A stretch of 6,742 bases of DNA. Origin: JBLMZH01 sp050258715 (GTDB lineage: Bacteria > Patescibacteriota > Doudnabacteria > UBA920 > O2-02-FULL-48-8). The notes under the pieces were generated by a model that did no database searches, had not been told where the DNA came from, and was given only the letters and a program-made list of their open reading frames with translations. Of this stretch, positions 1-5,488 are shown piece by piece. Position numbers and translations under genes: made by a program. Every line of letters starts with the position of its first letter. Position 1 is the stretch's first letter. The stretch covers positions 1 to 6,742 of the forward strand of contig JBLMZH010000003.1 in NCBI GenBank assembly GCA_050258715.1. Direction: 5' to 3'.

Positions 1-191
1 GTGTCCAAGAGCACGTCGATTAAGCCGGCGATGGCGTTGCCGGACAAAACATCGTATTGCTTAAGTTCAATCAAGGCGCTGTCAACCCTGATCGTGGGCG
101 GTTTGCCCGCAACCAAGTGAAGGTCCGAAGCGTTCTGCTGCAGGACTTCCATCAAAAGCTTGTTGATCTCGAGTTCGGTTGATTTGTACAT
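1..191 (-). CDS. pilT: PilT, type IV pilus retraction ATPase (N-terminal 63 residues, cut by window edge)
   Basis: The reading frame opens with ATG at 191 and runs off the left edge with no stop, giving 63 residues. The segment ASDLHLVAGKPPTIRVDSAL (residues 21-40) is the typical N-terminal signature of PilT-type ATPases (family pattern: ASDLHL, then G.PP..R.DG.L). In the known family this PAS-like N-terminal domain precedes the RecA-like motor that disassembles pilin and powers retraction and twitching; that motor lies outside the window. The gene is last in the visible pil operon, 37 nt after the receiver gene. There is no Shine-Dalgarno sequence before the ATG, where the DNA is AT-rich with 7-bp imperfect repeats. 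PilB is unlikely because a full PilB lies upstream and PilB N-termini differ. Whether it is PilT rather than a PilU-like paralogue cannot be decided from this fragment. Confidence 0.88.
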   Translation of the reverse strand, partial: MYKSTELEINKLLMEVLQQNASDLHLVAGKPPTIRVDSALIELKQYDVLSGNAIAGLIDVLLD

Positions 192-204
192 AATGTTCGA
201 TTAA

Positions 205-232
205 ATATTGAAAATTGAAGATTAAAAATTAT
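205..232. repeat. 7-bp imperfect tandem repeat at the receiver/pilT junction
   Basis: Four consecutive 7-bp units on the plus strand read ATATTGA, AAATTGA, AGATTAA and AAATTAT. They overlap the stop codon of the receiver gene (TAA at 229-231) and fill most of the 37-nt gap before pilT. The units are AT-rich and imperfect, so chance simple sequence is possible. It is listed because two other junctions of the operon carry tandem repeats with other periods. Confidence 0.5.
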
Positions 233-588
233 TTGTGAAGGGCGTGGAAAAAGATTTTGTGCATCAGCTCGTCAATGGTTGCGGGCGGAACAGTCACCCA
301 TTCGTTAAGTCCTGAAACCATAGCCTCGTTGACGGGCGCCTCCCGGCTGACAATGATCACCGGTACCACCTTGAGTTCCGGATGCTTCCTGACGAATTTG
401 AGGATCCCCATCCCAGAAAGCCAAGGCAGTTCGTATTCGGCAACCACCAGGCTGGGATTGGTCCTCCTTATCGTTCTGACCCCGGAAATTCCGTCCATTG
501 CCAGATGCGTGCGAAAATGCGGCTTAAGCTTGCTGGCATAGATATCGAGGATCTTTTCATTTGAATGGACGAGAACAATGTCAGTCAT
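229..588 (-). CDS. Degenerate CheY-like receiver protein between pilB and pilT
   Basis: This 119-residue protein is the length of a lone receiver domain. The fold pattern is recognisable: IVLV as beta 1 (residues 4-7), PSLVVAEYELPWLSGMGIL around the usual phosphorylation loop (45-63), VPVIIVS as beta 4 (75-81) and GLNEWVTVPPATIDEL (93-108) matching the family's GADDYLTKPFDPEEL. Key residues are missing. The acidic pair after beta 1 is HSNE (8-11), the phospho-acceptor Asp is Glu51, and the Lys of the TKP motif is Val100. Ser81 keeps the Thr/Ser position. A Glu at the acceptor site often mimics phosphorylation, so I infer a constitutively active or phosphorylation-independent partner protein. 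It has no output domain and sits between the extension and retraction ATPase genes, which suggests a role in motor control (compare PilG/PilH in other bacteria). It starts 74 nt after pilB. Confidence 0.85.
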   Translation of the reverse strand: MTDIVLVHSNEKILDIYASKLKPHFRTHLAMDGISGVRTIRRTNPSLVVAEYELPWLSGMGILKFVRKHPELKVVPVIIVSREAPVNEAMVSGLNEWVTVPPATIDELMHKIFFHALHK

Positions 589-632
589 GGGTAGAAAATA
601 GAATTAACTTGCTTCCTTACTACTGCCTTACA

Positions 633-662
633 ATCTATTACCATTTATTACTATCTATTACC
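633..662. repeat. 10-bp tandem repeat, three units, at the pilB/receiver junction
   Basis: On the plus strand the units are ATCTATTACC (633-642), ATTTATTACT (643-652) and ATCTATTACC (653-662). The outer two are identical and the middle one differs at two positions. The array begins immediately after the pilB stop codon (663-665). The 10-bp period is close to one DNA helical turn, but no protein-binding role can be shown. It is not a hairpin and does not look like a terminator. Confidence 0.7.
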
Positions 663-2432
663 TTAATCTTTCGTCACCCTTATCACTTCCTCGACTGTCG
701 TTAATCCTTTCAACGCCTTGATCATGCCGTCCTGTTTCATCAAAATATAATCTTCTTTGGCAACAGCATATTCCTGGATCTTAACGCCCGGGGTTCTGTT
801 GTTGATGAGGTCCTGAATCGGCTTGGTTATACTGATGAATTCGTAGATTCCGATGCGGCCCTTAAATCCCGTATTGTCGCAAGCCGGGCATCCCCGTCCC
901 TGATAAATCATCGGATCCTTAAGATCGAATTCCTTTATCTCCTCGGGCGCCACGGTCTTCAGTTCGGCCAGCAGAGTATCCTTAATGCTTCCCACGGGCC
1001 GTTTTTGAGCCTTGCACTTCTCGCAGATTCTGCGCACCAGCCGCTGAGCGGCCAATACGTTTAAGGACGCGGTCAAAAGGAACGGCTCGATTCCCATATC
1101 GATAAGCCTCGGGATCGCGCCGACAGCGCTGTTCGTGTGCAAAGTGGAGAAGACCAAGTGCCCGGTCAGCGCGGAGTTAACGGCCAGTTCTGCGGTTTCG
1201 CGGTCGCGGACCTCGCCAACCATGATGATGTTCGGGTCTTGCCTCAAAATCGATCGAAGCCCGGAAGCGAATGTCAACCCGATCTCCGGCTTGATCTGCG
1301 CCTGATTAACCCCGTCAATGAAATATTCGACCGGGTCTTCCAAGGTGACGATGTTGACTGTGGGCTTATTCAGAATGCTGAGCATCGAATACAAGGTCGT
1401 GGATTTTCCGCTTCCAGTAGGGCCGGTGACCAGAAACATGCCGTGTGGTTTGCGCATCATGTCCTTGACGATCTCAAGGTGCTTGCCCATGATCCCAAGT
1501 TCATCAAGGGTGGGCGCACCCGTAGACTTGTCCAGAATACGAAGCACGACCTTTTCGCCGATGACGGTCGGGAAGGTCGAGACGCGGAAGTCGATCGGCT
1601 TGCCGTCGAGGCTGATGTGGAAACGGCCGTCCTGCGGCAGCCGCTGTTCGTCGATCTTCAAGTTCGAAAGAATCTTGATGCGGGAAATGATGGCCGAGTG
1701 CACGGTCTTAGGCAGAATGAGCGAGCTGTGCAACACGCCGTCAATGCGGTAGCGCACGCGAAGATCCTCTTCGGAAGGTTCAATATGAATGTCGGATGCG
1801 CGCCCTTCAATGGCGTGGCGGATAATAACATCCACGATTTTCGAAATCGGCGCTTCCTCAACCAGCTTCTCCTCGATCTTCGCCTCTTTCTGGGTGACCG
1901 CCTGTTTTTTGATCTCTTCCTGGCGCTCTTTTTCCGCGACTTCAGTCAGGGCCTGCTTGACCTCCTTGGTCAGGCTCTCCGACTTCCTGAACACCGACAT
2001 GAAACTTGTCAGTGAAGTGATGTAAAGCTCAAGCTGGAAGCGGTTCTTTTGCGACAAAAATTCCAAAGCGCCCAATGCGGCCAGGTTGGTCGGGTCGGTC
2101 AGCGCGACCTTAAGCGTATCCTCGGACAATTCAAACGGCACAAACTTATAAGTGGCCATGGTGTCCTTGGGCACCATGTCGAGGAGTTCTTTGCTGATCT
2201 TGCGGTTCTTAAGTTCGACGTAAGGCAGATTAAAAAACAGGCCCCTGGCCTTGGTCAGGTCCTCTTCGCTCAAATATTTTTCCGAAATGAGATAGTCGAA
2301 TAGATTGCGATGCGCGGTCAGGCTTTCCGACCTGGCCTGGATCATGGCCTCATTAGTCAAAAAACCCTTCTCTAAAAGGAAGTTTTCAAAGCTTTGGGTC
2401 TTTGATTGCGTGGTTGTCGCTGGGTCGGCCAT
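663..2432 (-). CDS. pilB: PilB, type IV pilus extension ATPase (GspE/PilB family)
   Basis: The protein has 589 residues, a normal length for PilB. It powers pilin polymerisation from the cytoplasmic face of the inner membrane, using the platform protein PilC, which is not in this window. In order there is an N-terminal GspE/MshEN-type domain (about 15-150), a charged Lys/Glu-rich linker (155-195), the N2 domain with RASDIHIEPS (211-220) and the RecA-like motor. Motor motifs are Walker A GPTGSGKST (337-345), the Asp box LEDPVEY (364-370), Walker B with IIMVGEVRD (402-410) and the His box STLHTN (429-434). The zinc tetracysteine is intact: C470-x2-C473 and C515-x2-C518. This set distinguishes it from PilT. 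ATG at 2432 lies 14 nt after the preceding gene. There is no Shine-Dalgarno sequence; instead a tandem repeat abuts the start. Confidence 0.97.
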   Translation of the reverse strand: MADPATTTQSKTQSFENFLLEKGFLTNEAMIQARSESLTAHRNLFDYLISEKYLSEEDLTKARGLFFNLPYVELKNRKISKELLDMVPKDTMATYKFVPFELSEDTLKVALTDPTNLAALGALEFLSQKNRFQLELYITSLTSFMSVFRKSESLTKEVKQALTEVAEKERQEEIKKQAVTQKEAKIEEKLVEEAPISKIVDVIIRHAIEGRASDIHIEPSEEDLRVRYRIDGVLHSSLILPKTVHSAIISRIKILSNLKIDEQRLPQDGRFHISLDGKPIDFRVSTFPTVIGEKVVLRILDKSTGAPTLDELGIMGKHLEIVKDMMRKPHGMFLVTGPTGSGKSTTLYSMLSILNKPTVNIVTLEDPVEYFIDGVNQAQIKPEIGLTFASGLRSILRQDPNIIMVGEVRDRETAELAVNSALTGHLVFSTLHTNSAVGAIPRLIDMGIEPFLLTASLNVLAAQRLVRRICEKCKAQKRPVGSIKDTLLAELKTVAPEEIKEFDLKDPMIYQGRGCPACDNTGFKGRIGIYEFISITKPIQDLINNRTPGVKIQEYAVAKEDYILMKQDGMIKALKGLTTVEEVIRVTKD

Positions 2433-2450
2433 CTGTGTTATCTGTGTTAT
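2433..2450. repeat. Perfect 9-bp tandem duplication directly before the pilB start
   Basis: Minus-strand ATAACACAG occurs twice in tandem and abuts the pilB ATG, with a partial third unit (ATAACCA) further upstream. The first copy contains the TAA stop of the preceding gene and the second supplies another in-frame TAA, so the duplication gives a double stop. It occupies the place where a ribosome binding site would normally be. Confidence 0.75.
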
Positions 2451-2803
2451 TGGTTATACGGCGCAAAAAGATTTTCCTTGTTCAGCTCTTCGGGCGGAAC
2501 GGAAGTGATCGGCTGATAATCAATAAGGTCCTTGAGCTGCTGCTGGCCTAAAACGTCGGAATTGTATTTCTTCGATTCGGGAAAGACCTTGGGAGCGGAA
2601 TATTCCTTGAGCGTGTAATCTTTCTTTTGCGCAGGGCTCGTGGAAGCTGAGGCTGCGCTATCCGCAGTCAAGGCGTTGTTTGCGAGCGGGCTTTCCGCCG
2701 CCGGATTAGGCGTGCTGCTGTTCATGGTCGTAAACGCCCAGATCATTACGCCGACACAAACGACGATGATGGCAATATAGATGTATTTTTTCTTGTCAGA
2801 CAT
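2447..2803 (-). CDS. Single-pass anchored protein in the pilP position of the pil operon
   Basis: I do not recognise a family for this 118-residue protein. It has a short Lys-rich cytoplasmic N-terminus (residues 2-6), one membrane helix (about 7-26), a low-complexity Ala/Ser/Pro/Asn stretch (about 28-60) that looks like a flexible linker outside the membrane, and a short C-terminal segment ending ELNKENLFAPYNQ. It lies 12 nt after pilO and 14 nt before pilB. In proteobacteria the gene after pilO is pilP, an inner-membrane lipoprotein that binds PilN/PilO through a disordered N-terminal tail and the secretin through a folded C-terminal domain. Here there is no lipobox and no room for the beta-sandwich domain. 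I infer a reduced functional counterpart of PilP, or a lineage-specific pilus subunit. The C-terminal LFAPY is loosely reminiscent of the Phe-Pro motifs in PilP/GspC tails, but this is weak. Confidence 0.85.
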   Translation of the reverse strand: MSDKKKYIYIAIIVVCVGVMIWAFTTMNSSTPNPAAESPLANNALTADSAASASTSPAQKKDYTLKEYSAPKVFPESKKYNSDVLGQQQLKDLIDYQPITSVPPEELNKENLFAPYNQ

Positions 2804-2815
2804 AGAAGTTTATGG

Positions 2816-3364
2816 TTAGTTTTGGTAATAGATCCTGGCGTTGATGACGTAATCGAGGCTGTCGGTTTGCTTGGTCGGGTCCTGGGTGCTCTGGACGCTT
2901 GCGTTGATGGTATTTATATCCACGAGCCGAAGATTGGTTTCAAGCAGATCGATAAAATTGCGGAGCGAAGGATAGGTGCCGTTTGCCGTGATCTTCATGT
3001 CCACGTAAGTCACGGCATTAGGCAGCGGCTTAACCTTTGATTCGGTAAAGCTCGTGCCGGTCACGAACACCGCGCTGTCCTGCGAATACTTTGAGAGGTT
3101 CTGGAGAAAGTTGTGGATGTCCGCTTCTTTAACCGGAATGATCTTGTCCGCCGTCAGCTGTTCCTCGGAAAGCGAATGATAGCGGCTTAAAAAATTCTTC
3201 ATCTGGCTTTGCGATTCCGTCAGGGTCTTGTTTTGCTCCTGGACGGTCGAAAGCTCCGTTCGGTTCTTGGAAAGATCGTTCCATTGTTTGTACGTAAAGA
3301 AATAACCGCCGGCTACGGCAAGGAGGAAAAGCAAGACTGGTAGAAACCCTTTTGTGTGTGACAT
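2816..3364 (-). CDS. pilO: PilO, type IV pilus inner-membrane alignment protein
   Basis: This 182-residue protein has the PilO layout: a short cytoplasmic N-terminus, one membrane helix (about 7-24), a coiled coil rich in polar residues (about 27-65) and a C-terminal ferredoxin-like domain. The segment IIPVKEADIHNFLQNLSKYSQDSAV (75-99) fits the PilO family pattern in which a Pro precedes a helix of the form D-I-x-x-F-L. YPSLRNFIDLLETNLRLVDI (131-150) is the second helix-strand unit. In known systems PilO forms a heterodimer with PilN that links PilM to the periplasmic parts of the machine. It lies 9 nt after pilN, so translation is probably coupled. The 9 nt before its ATG are only C and T (ccttttcct), the opposite of a Shine-Dalgarno sequence. 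Sequence identity to PilO is low, as is usual, but position and layout support the call. Confidence 0.88.
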   Translation of the reverse strand: MSHTKGFLPVLLFLLAVAGGYFFTYKQWNDLSKNRTELSTVQEQNKTLTESQSQMKNFLSRYHSLSEEQLTADKIIPVKEADIHNFLQNLSKYSQDSAVFVTGTSFTESKVKPLPNAVTYVDMKITANGTYPSLRNFIDLLETNLRLVDINTINASVQSTQDPTKQTDSLDYVINARIYYQN

Positions 3365-3373
3365 AGGAAAAGG

Positions 3374-3934
3374 TTAATTGCCCTTGTAGCTTAGGATGTC
3401 CTTGAACTCAAACTCGATGGCATACTTGTATCTAACGAGCATGTCCTGGCTTAAGTTGAAGGAAAGCAGTTTGACGTTCAACAGGTCTTTGTTGGTGGAC
3501 AGCGAATAAACAAGCTTGGCCAGTTCGTCCATATTGTCGACCAAGCCTTCAATATGGACCTTGCCGTCGACCGTGGAAGAAAGCAGGGTATATTGGGTCT
3601 TTTTGGTCGTTCCCGCCTGCATGATGTCAAGAAGCGGGATCCAGTAAACATGGTCCTTCAAAAGCCTGTTGATGTTGTCGAACTGGGCCTGGAGCGACTT
3701 GGCCGAAGCCATTTCGCCCTGCGTCGACTTGAGCTCAGTGGAGATCCGGTTGTTCTCGGTCTTGACCCGGTCAATCTCGGACTTAGTGCTCTTGTTCATG
3801 AACATAAAAATGCCGCCGGCAGCCAGCACCGCGACCGCAAGAACGGCAAAAAAACCGGTGACCAAAAAATTCTTGCGTTCCCAGGACTCGGTCCGGTCCT
3901 TAAGCTTGCTTTGTAAAAGGTTGATTTCCTGCAT
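3374..3934 (-). CDS. pilN: PilN, type IV pilus inner-membrane protein that binds PilM
   Basis: This 186-residue protein begins MQEINLLQSKL. The INLL element is the PilN N-terminal peptide known to insert into a groove of PilM (usual form INLLP; here Gln replaces Pro). It is followed by a basic stretch, one membrane helix (about 23-47), a coiled coil (about 50-92) and a C-terminal domain of alternating helices and strands with LLSSTVDGKVHIEGLVDN, typical of PilN/GspL-C ferredoxin-like folds. It should pair with PilO in the inner membrane and pass signals between cytoplasmic PilM/PilB and the outer layer. The gene lies 14 nt after pilM and 9 nt before pilO. The start is fixed by the INLL motif. 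The upstream sequence agaaaattATG has no Shine-Dalgarno element, and the same octamer precedes the HIT gene. Confidence 0.93.
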   Translation of the reverse strand: MQEINLLQSKLKDRTESWERKNFLVTGFFAVLAVAVLAAGGIFMFMNKSTKSEIDRVKTENNRISTELKSTQGEMASAKSLQAQFDNINRLLKDHVYWIPLLDIMQAGTTKKTQYTLLSSTVDGKVHIEGLVDNMDELAKLVYSLSTNKDLLNVKLLSFNLSQDMLVRYKYAIEFEFKDILSYKGN

Positions 3935-3948
3935 AATTTTCTAAACTA

Positions 3949-5007
3949 TTATTGCCTCATGGATAGTCCGACGGCTACTGCCAGGTTCAAGCCCAGCGGC
4001 TCGATCACCGGCTTAAGTTCATCGGGATAAATGACCTTGGACCACGGGTTGGCCAAAAGCACCGGCTTGCCCAAAGTCCCAAAATATTCGTTTAAAGAAG
4101 GAAGTTTGCTGCCCGCTCCTGAAAGCAGGATCTGATCGATCTGCTCGCCTTTGCTTTCGAACAGGCTGATCAGCTGCCAGGCCTCGTTCTTGATGATGTC
4201 CAGAATCGGACGGATGACTTGCGGGATCTGCTGGCCTTCCGCGGACAACCCGAAATCTTTCTTGAACTGCTCGGCCCGGACGAAGTTGACGCTTAAGCTT
4301 TGAGCAATGCTCGTGGTCACCGTGTCCCCGCCGACATTGATGTTCTTCGAGAACCTCAGATACCCGCTGTCAACCAGGTTGATGCTCGTGTTCTTGGCTC
4401 CGATGTCGATTAAAAGAATGGTCTTGTCGTCCTCATTGACCAGGGAACGGATGAGGGAAATGGCCTCGATCTCCATGGCCAGCGCCTCAAGCCCGGCTGT
4501 CTTGAAGACCTTCAGGTAATTGTCGACGACGGTGTTGGGAACGGCGGTCAGAAGGATCTTGTTCTTGTTGTCGTTGGGCTTGCCGAATTGCCCGAGGTTC
4601 GTCTCGTGGTTCATCTTCTGCTTTTTCTCTTCAATGAGCGTCCACGACAGGGCGACTTCGTTCAAAGGCAGCGGCACGTACTTTTTGGCCTCGAATTCGA
4701 TGGCGGATTTCAGCTCGTTGTCGGGCATCTTCGGCATTTCGATGACAGAAGTAAAAACCGCACTGTTCGGCAAGGAAGCGACGATCTTGTCCGTTGTGGC
4801 CCTGGACCTTTCGACCAAAGTTTTCAGGATCTGAGCCGTCTGTTCGATAGCTGCGTTTGAGTCTTTGCCCGAAATCTGGTAGGCGACGTTGACGACGCCA
4901 TAAGTTTCAAGGACAAATTTCTCGTCTTTCTGGTGCAACTGGACGATCTTGATATTGGAAGTGCCAATATCAACGCCGATATGGGTTTTTGGTTTGCTGA
5001 ACATCAT
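3949..5007 (-). CDS. pilM: PilM, actin-like ATPase of the type IV pilus
   Basis: This 352-residue protein is the usual PilM length and has the FtsA/actin-like nucleotide-binding motifs. Phosphate 1 is GVDIGTSNIKIVQL (11-24), phosphate 2 is LLIDIGAKNTSINLVDSG (198-215) and the adenosine motif is LLSGAGSKLPSL (294-305). EMPKMPDNELKSAIEFEAKKYVP (90-112) is the family-typical segment of the first half. Known PilM is cytoplasmic, binds the PilN N-terminus and connects PilN/PilO with the motor ATPases. Residues 126-150, rich in Lys, Asn and Gln, form a hydrophilic loop. This is the first gene of the operon, with two sigma-70-type promoters upstream. Two ATG codons occur in tandem at the start; the first is chosen, but the second (5004) is equally possible. 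Neither has a Shine-Dalgarno sequence at a useful distance. Confidence 0.97.
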   Translation of the reverse strand: MMFSKPKTHIGVDIGTSNIKIVQLHQKDEKFVLETYGVVNVAYQISGKDSNAAIEQTAQILKTLVERSRATTDKIVASLPNSAVFTSVIEMPKMPDNELKSAIEFEAKKYVPLPLNEVALSWTLIEEKKQKMNHETNLGQFGKPNDNKNKILLTAVPNTVVDNYLKVFKTAGLEALAMEIEAISLIRSLVNEDDKTILLIDIGAKNTSINLVDSGYLRFSKNINVGGDTVTTSIAQSLSVNFVRAEQFKKDFGLSAEGQQIPQVIRPILDIIKNEAWQLISLFESKGEQIDQILLSGAGSKLPSLNEYFGTLGKPVLLANPWSKVIYPDELKPVIEPLGLNLAVAVGLSMRQ

Positions 5008-5019
5008 TTTGTTTCGAAG

Positions 5020-5049
5020 AGGAGAGCCAATTTCGGGCTGAATTCTCCT
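5020..5049 (-). promoter_or_regulatory. Leader hairpin that pairs the only SD-like sequence upstream of pilM
   Basis: In the pilM leader, AGGAGA (5049-5044) is complementary to TCTCCT (5025-5020), and GCC/GGC (5038-5036 with 5028-5026) can extend the stem across an asymmetric internal loop. The AGGAGA lies 37 nt before the pilM ATG, too far to serve it directly. The fold is predicted by eye and no function is shown. Confidence 0.35.
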
Positions 5050-5051
5050 TA

Positions 5052-5080
5052 AGCATAATGAAAAGTACTTCTTATGTCAA
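5052..5080 (-). promoter_or_regulatory. Proximal sigma-70-type promoter (P2) of the pil operon
   Basis: On the minus strand the -35 box is TTGACA (5080-5075, perfect consensus) and the -10 box is TATGCT (5057-5052), with a 17-bp spacer, the optimal distance. Transcription should start near 5045, leaving a leader of about 38 nt before the pilM ATG. Confidence 0.7.
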
Positions 5081-5126
5081 ATCGGCGCCAATGCAAGAAT
5101 ACGCACCTTTGCCAAAGTGACGGACT

Positions 5127-5155
5127 AGTATAATTCGAAGCAAATAATGCGTCAA
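5127..5155 (-). promoter_or_regulatory. Distal sigma-70-type promoter (P1) of the pil operon
   Basis: On the minus strand the -35 box is TTGACG (5155-5150) and the -10 box is TATACT (5132-5127), with an optimal 17-bp spacer. The predicted start is near 5120, giving a leader of about 113 nt that includes P2. The first transcribed bases can form a small hairpin (CACTTT, loop ggca, AAGGTG). Confidence 0.7.
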
Positions 5156-5163
5156 GGGAGGAA

Positions 5164-5189
5164 AAAAATTGATAAGTTTATCATTTTTT
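5164..5189. repeat. AT-rich dyad symmetry upstream of the pil promoters
   Basis: TGATAA (5170-5175) and TTATCA (5178-5183) form an inverted repeat around GT, flanked by an A-run on the left and a T-run on the right. It lies about 10 bp upstream of the P1 -35 box. It could be a protein-binding site or an AT-rich upstream element; on the minus strand the weak stem plus T-run could also act as a poor terminator. Confidence 0.4.
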
Positions 5190-5222
5190 CTGTCTCTAAT
5201 TCGTGCAAATTAGAGACAGAAA
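5187..5222. repeat. Perfect 15-bp inverted repeat with a 6-nt loop
   Basis: The left arm tttctgtctctaatt (5187-5201) and right arm aattagagacagaaa (5208-5222) are exact reverse complements around cgtgca. The stem is not followed by a T-run on either strand, so it is not a standard intrinsic terminator. It lies between the terminator at 5236-5262 and pil promoter P1, and could be an RNA hairpin of a plus-strand transcript or a DNA operator. Confidence 0.85.
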
Positions 5223-5235
5223 GTCTTTTGGAAAT

Positions 5236-5262
5236 CAAAAAACCTCTTTTCAGAGGTTTTTG
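5236..5262. terminator. Bidirectional intrinsic terminator
   Basis: AAAAACCTCT (5238-5247), loop tttc and AGAGGTTTTT (5252-5261) form a 10-bp perfect stem. Because the stem is flanked by A and T runs it yields a U-tract in both directions: six T on the minus strand and five on the plus strand. On the minus strand it lies 10 nt after the 67-aa gene and should end that transcription unit, separating it from the pil operon. Confidence 0.85.
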
Positions 5263-5272
5263 TCGGGAATTG

Positions 5273-5476
5273 CTACATCTTCAGGAATTCCAGGAGTTTG
5301 TAGATGAGAAACGCGGGCCAAACCAGGGCTTTTAAGAATCCCACTACTCCCTGGCCGAAGGTTGCGGCGTGCTGGATGTAATAGACAGCAGCACCGATGA
5401 AGGCCACGCCATAGGCTCCGCCCATGAACCCGCCGGCATTCCCGTGCCCGCAGGCACTCTTTGTTTCGTTTTCCAT
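5273..5476 (-). CDS. Small two-helix membrane protein, unknown function
   Basis: This 67-residue protein is not one whose function I recognise. After a polar N-terminus with Cys9-Gly-His11 (SACGHGNAGG), a Gly/Ala-rich helix spans about residues 16-38 and a second helix about 44-64, ending EFLKM. The loop between them is short, so both ends are probably on the same side of the membrane. It lies 29 nt after the HIT gene on the same strand and is followed at once by an intrinsic terminator, so it is the last gene of that unit. No Shine-Dalgarno sequence precedes ATG at 5476; a TATAAT at 5494-5489 could give an almost leaderless transcript. Amino-acid composition and the downstream terminator support a real gene, but homology could not be checked. 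Confidence 0.7.
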   Translation of the reverse strand: MENETKSACGHGNAGGFMGGAYGVAFIGAAVYYIQHAATFGQGVVGFLKALVWPAFLIYKLLEFLKM

Positions 5477-5488
5477 ATTTTTTTGTTA

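Larger units (their letters stand above)
5129..5262 (+). ncRNA. Candidate plus-strand small RNA divergent from the pil operon
   Basis: A perfect TATAAT (plus strand, 5129-5134) overlaps the -10 box of pil promoter P1. No good -35 box is present: the best match, TTGCCA at 5109-5114, is only 14 bp away. Transcription from this -10 would start near 5141, pass through the perfect 15-bp stem at 5187-5222 and end at the terminator stem at 5238-5261 followed by its T-run. That gives an RNA of about 120 nt with the architecture of a bacterial small RNA. It also contains GGGAGG followed by TTG and a 14-codon frame (5169-5213, stop TAG), so a tiny peptide is possible. The weak -35 box keeps confidence low. 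Confidence 0.3.

Noticed and set aside
633..662. CRISPR-like array
   Set aside because: The units are 10 bp and contiguous with no spacers, so it is a simple tandem repeat.
589..662. Internal promoter for the receiver gene and pilT in the 74-nt gap
   Set aside because: TTGTAA and TTAATT occur on the minus strand, but they are about 20 bp apart and the -10 match is poor.
1658..1861. Minus-strand 67-codon frame inside pilB
   Set aside because: It is an out-of-frame shadow of the pilB N2 domain, with no start signal.
1137..2015. Plus-strand 292-codon open frame
   Set aside because: It lies wholly opposite pilB, whose full set of motifs is intact. The translation has no recognisable domain and reflects the codon pattern of the gene on the other strand.
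5164..5189. Intrinsic terminator on the minus strand
   Set aside because: The stem TGATAA/TTATCA is only 6 AT-rich pairs with a 2-nt loop, too weak despite the following T-run. The real terminator is at 5236-5262.
5147..5335. Plus-strand 62-codon open frame starting near the pil promoter
   Set aside because: It runs through a perfect hairpin and a terminator and into the 3' end of the 67-aa gene. Its composition follows those structures. If the plus strand is expressed, a small RNA is more likely.
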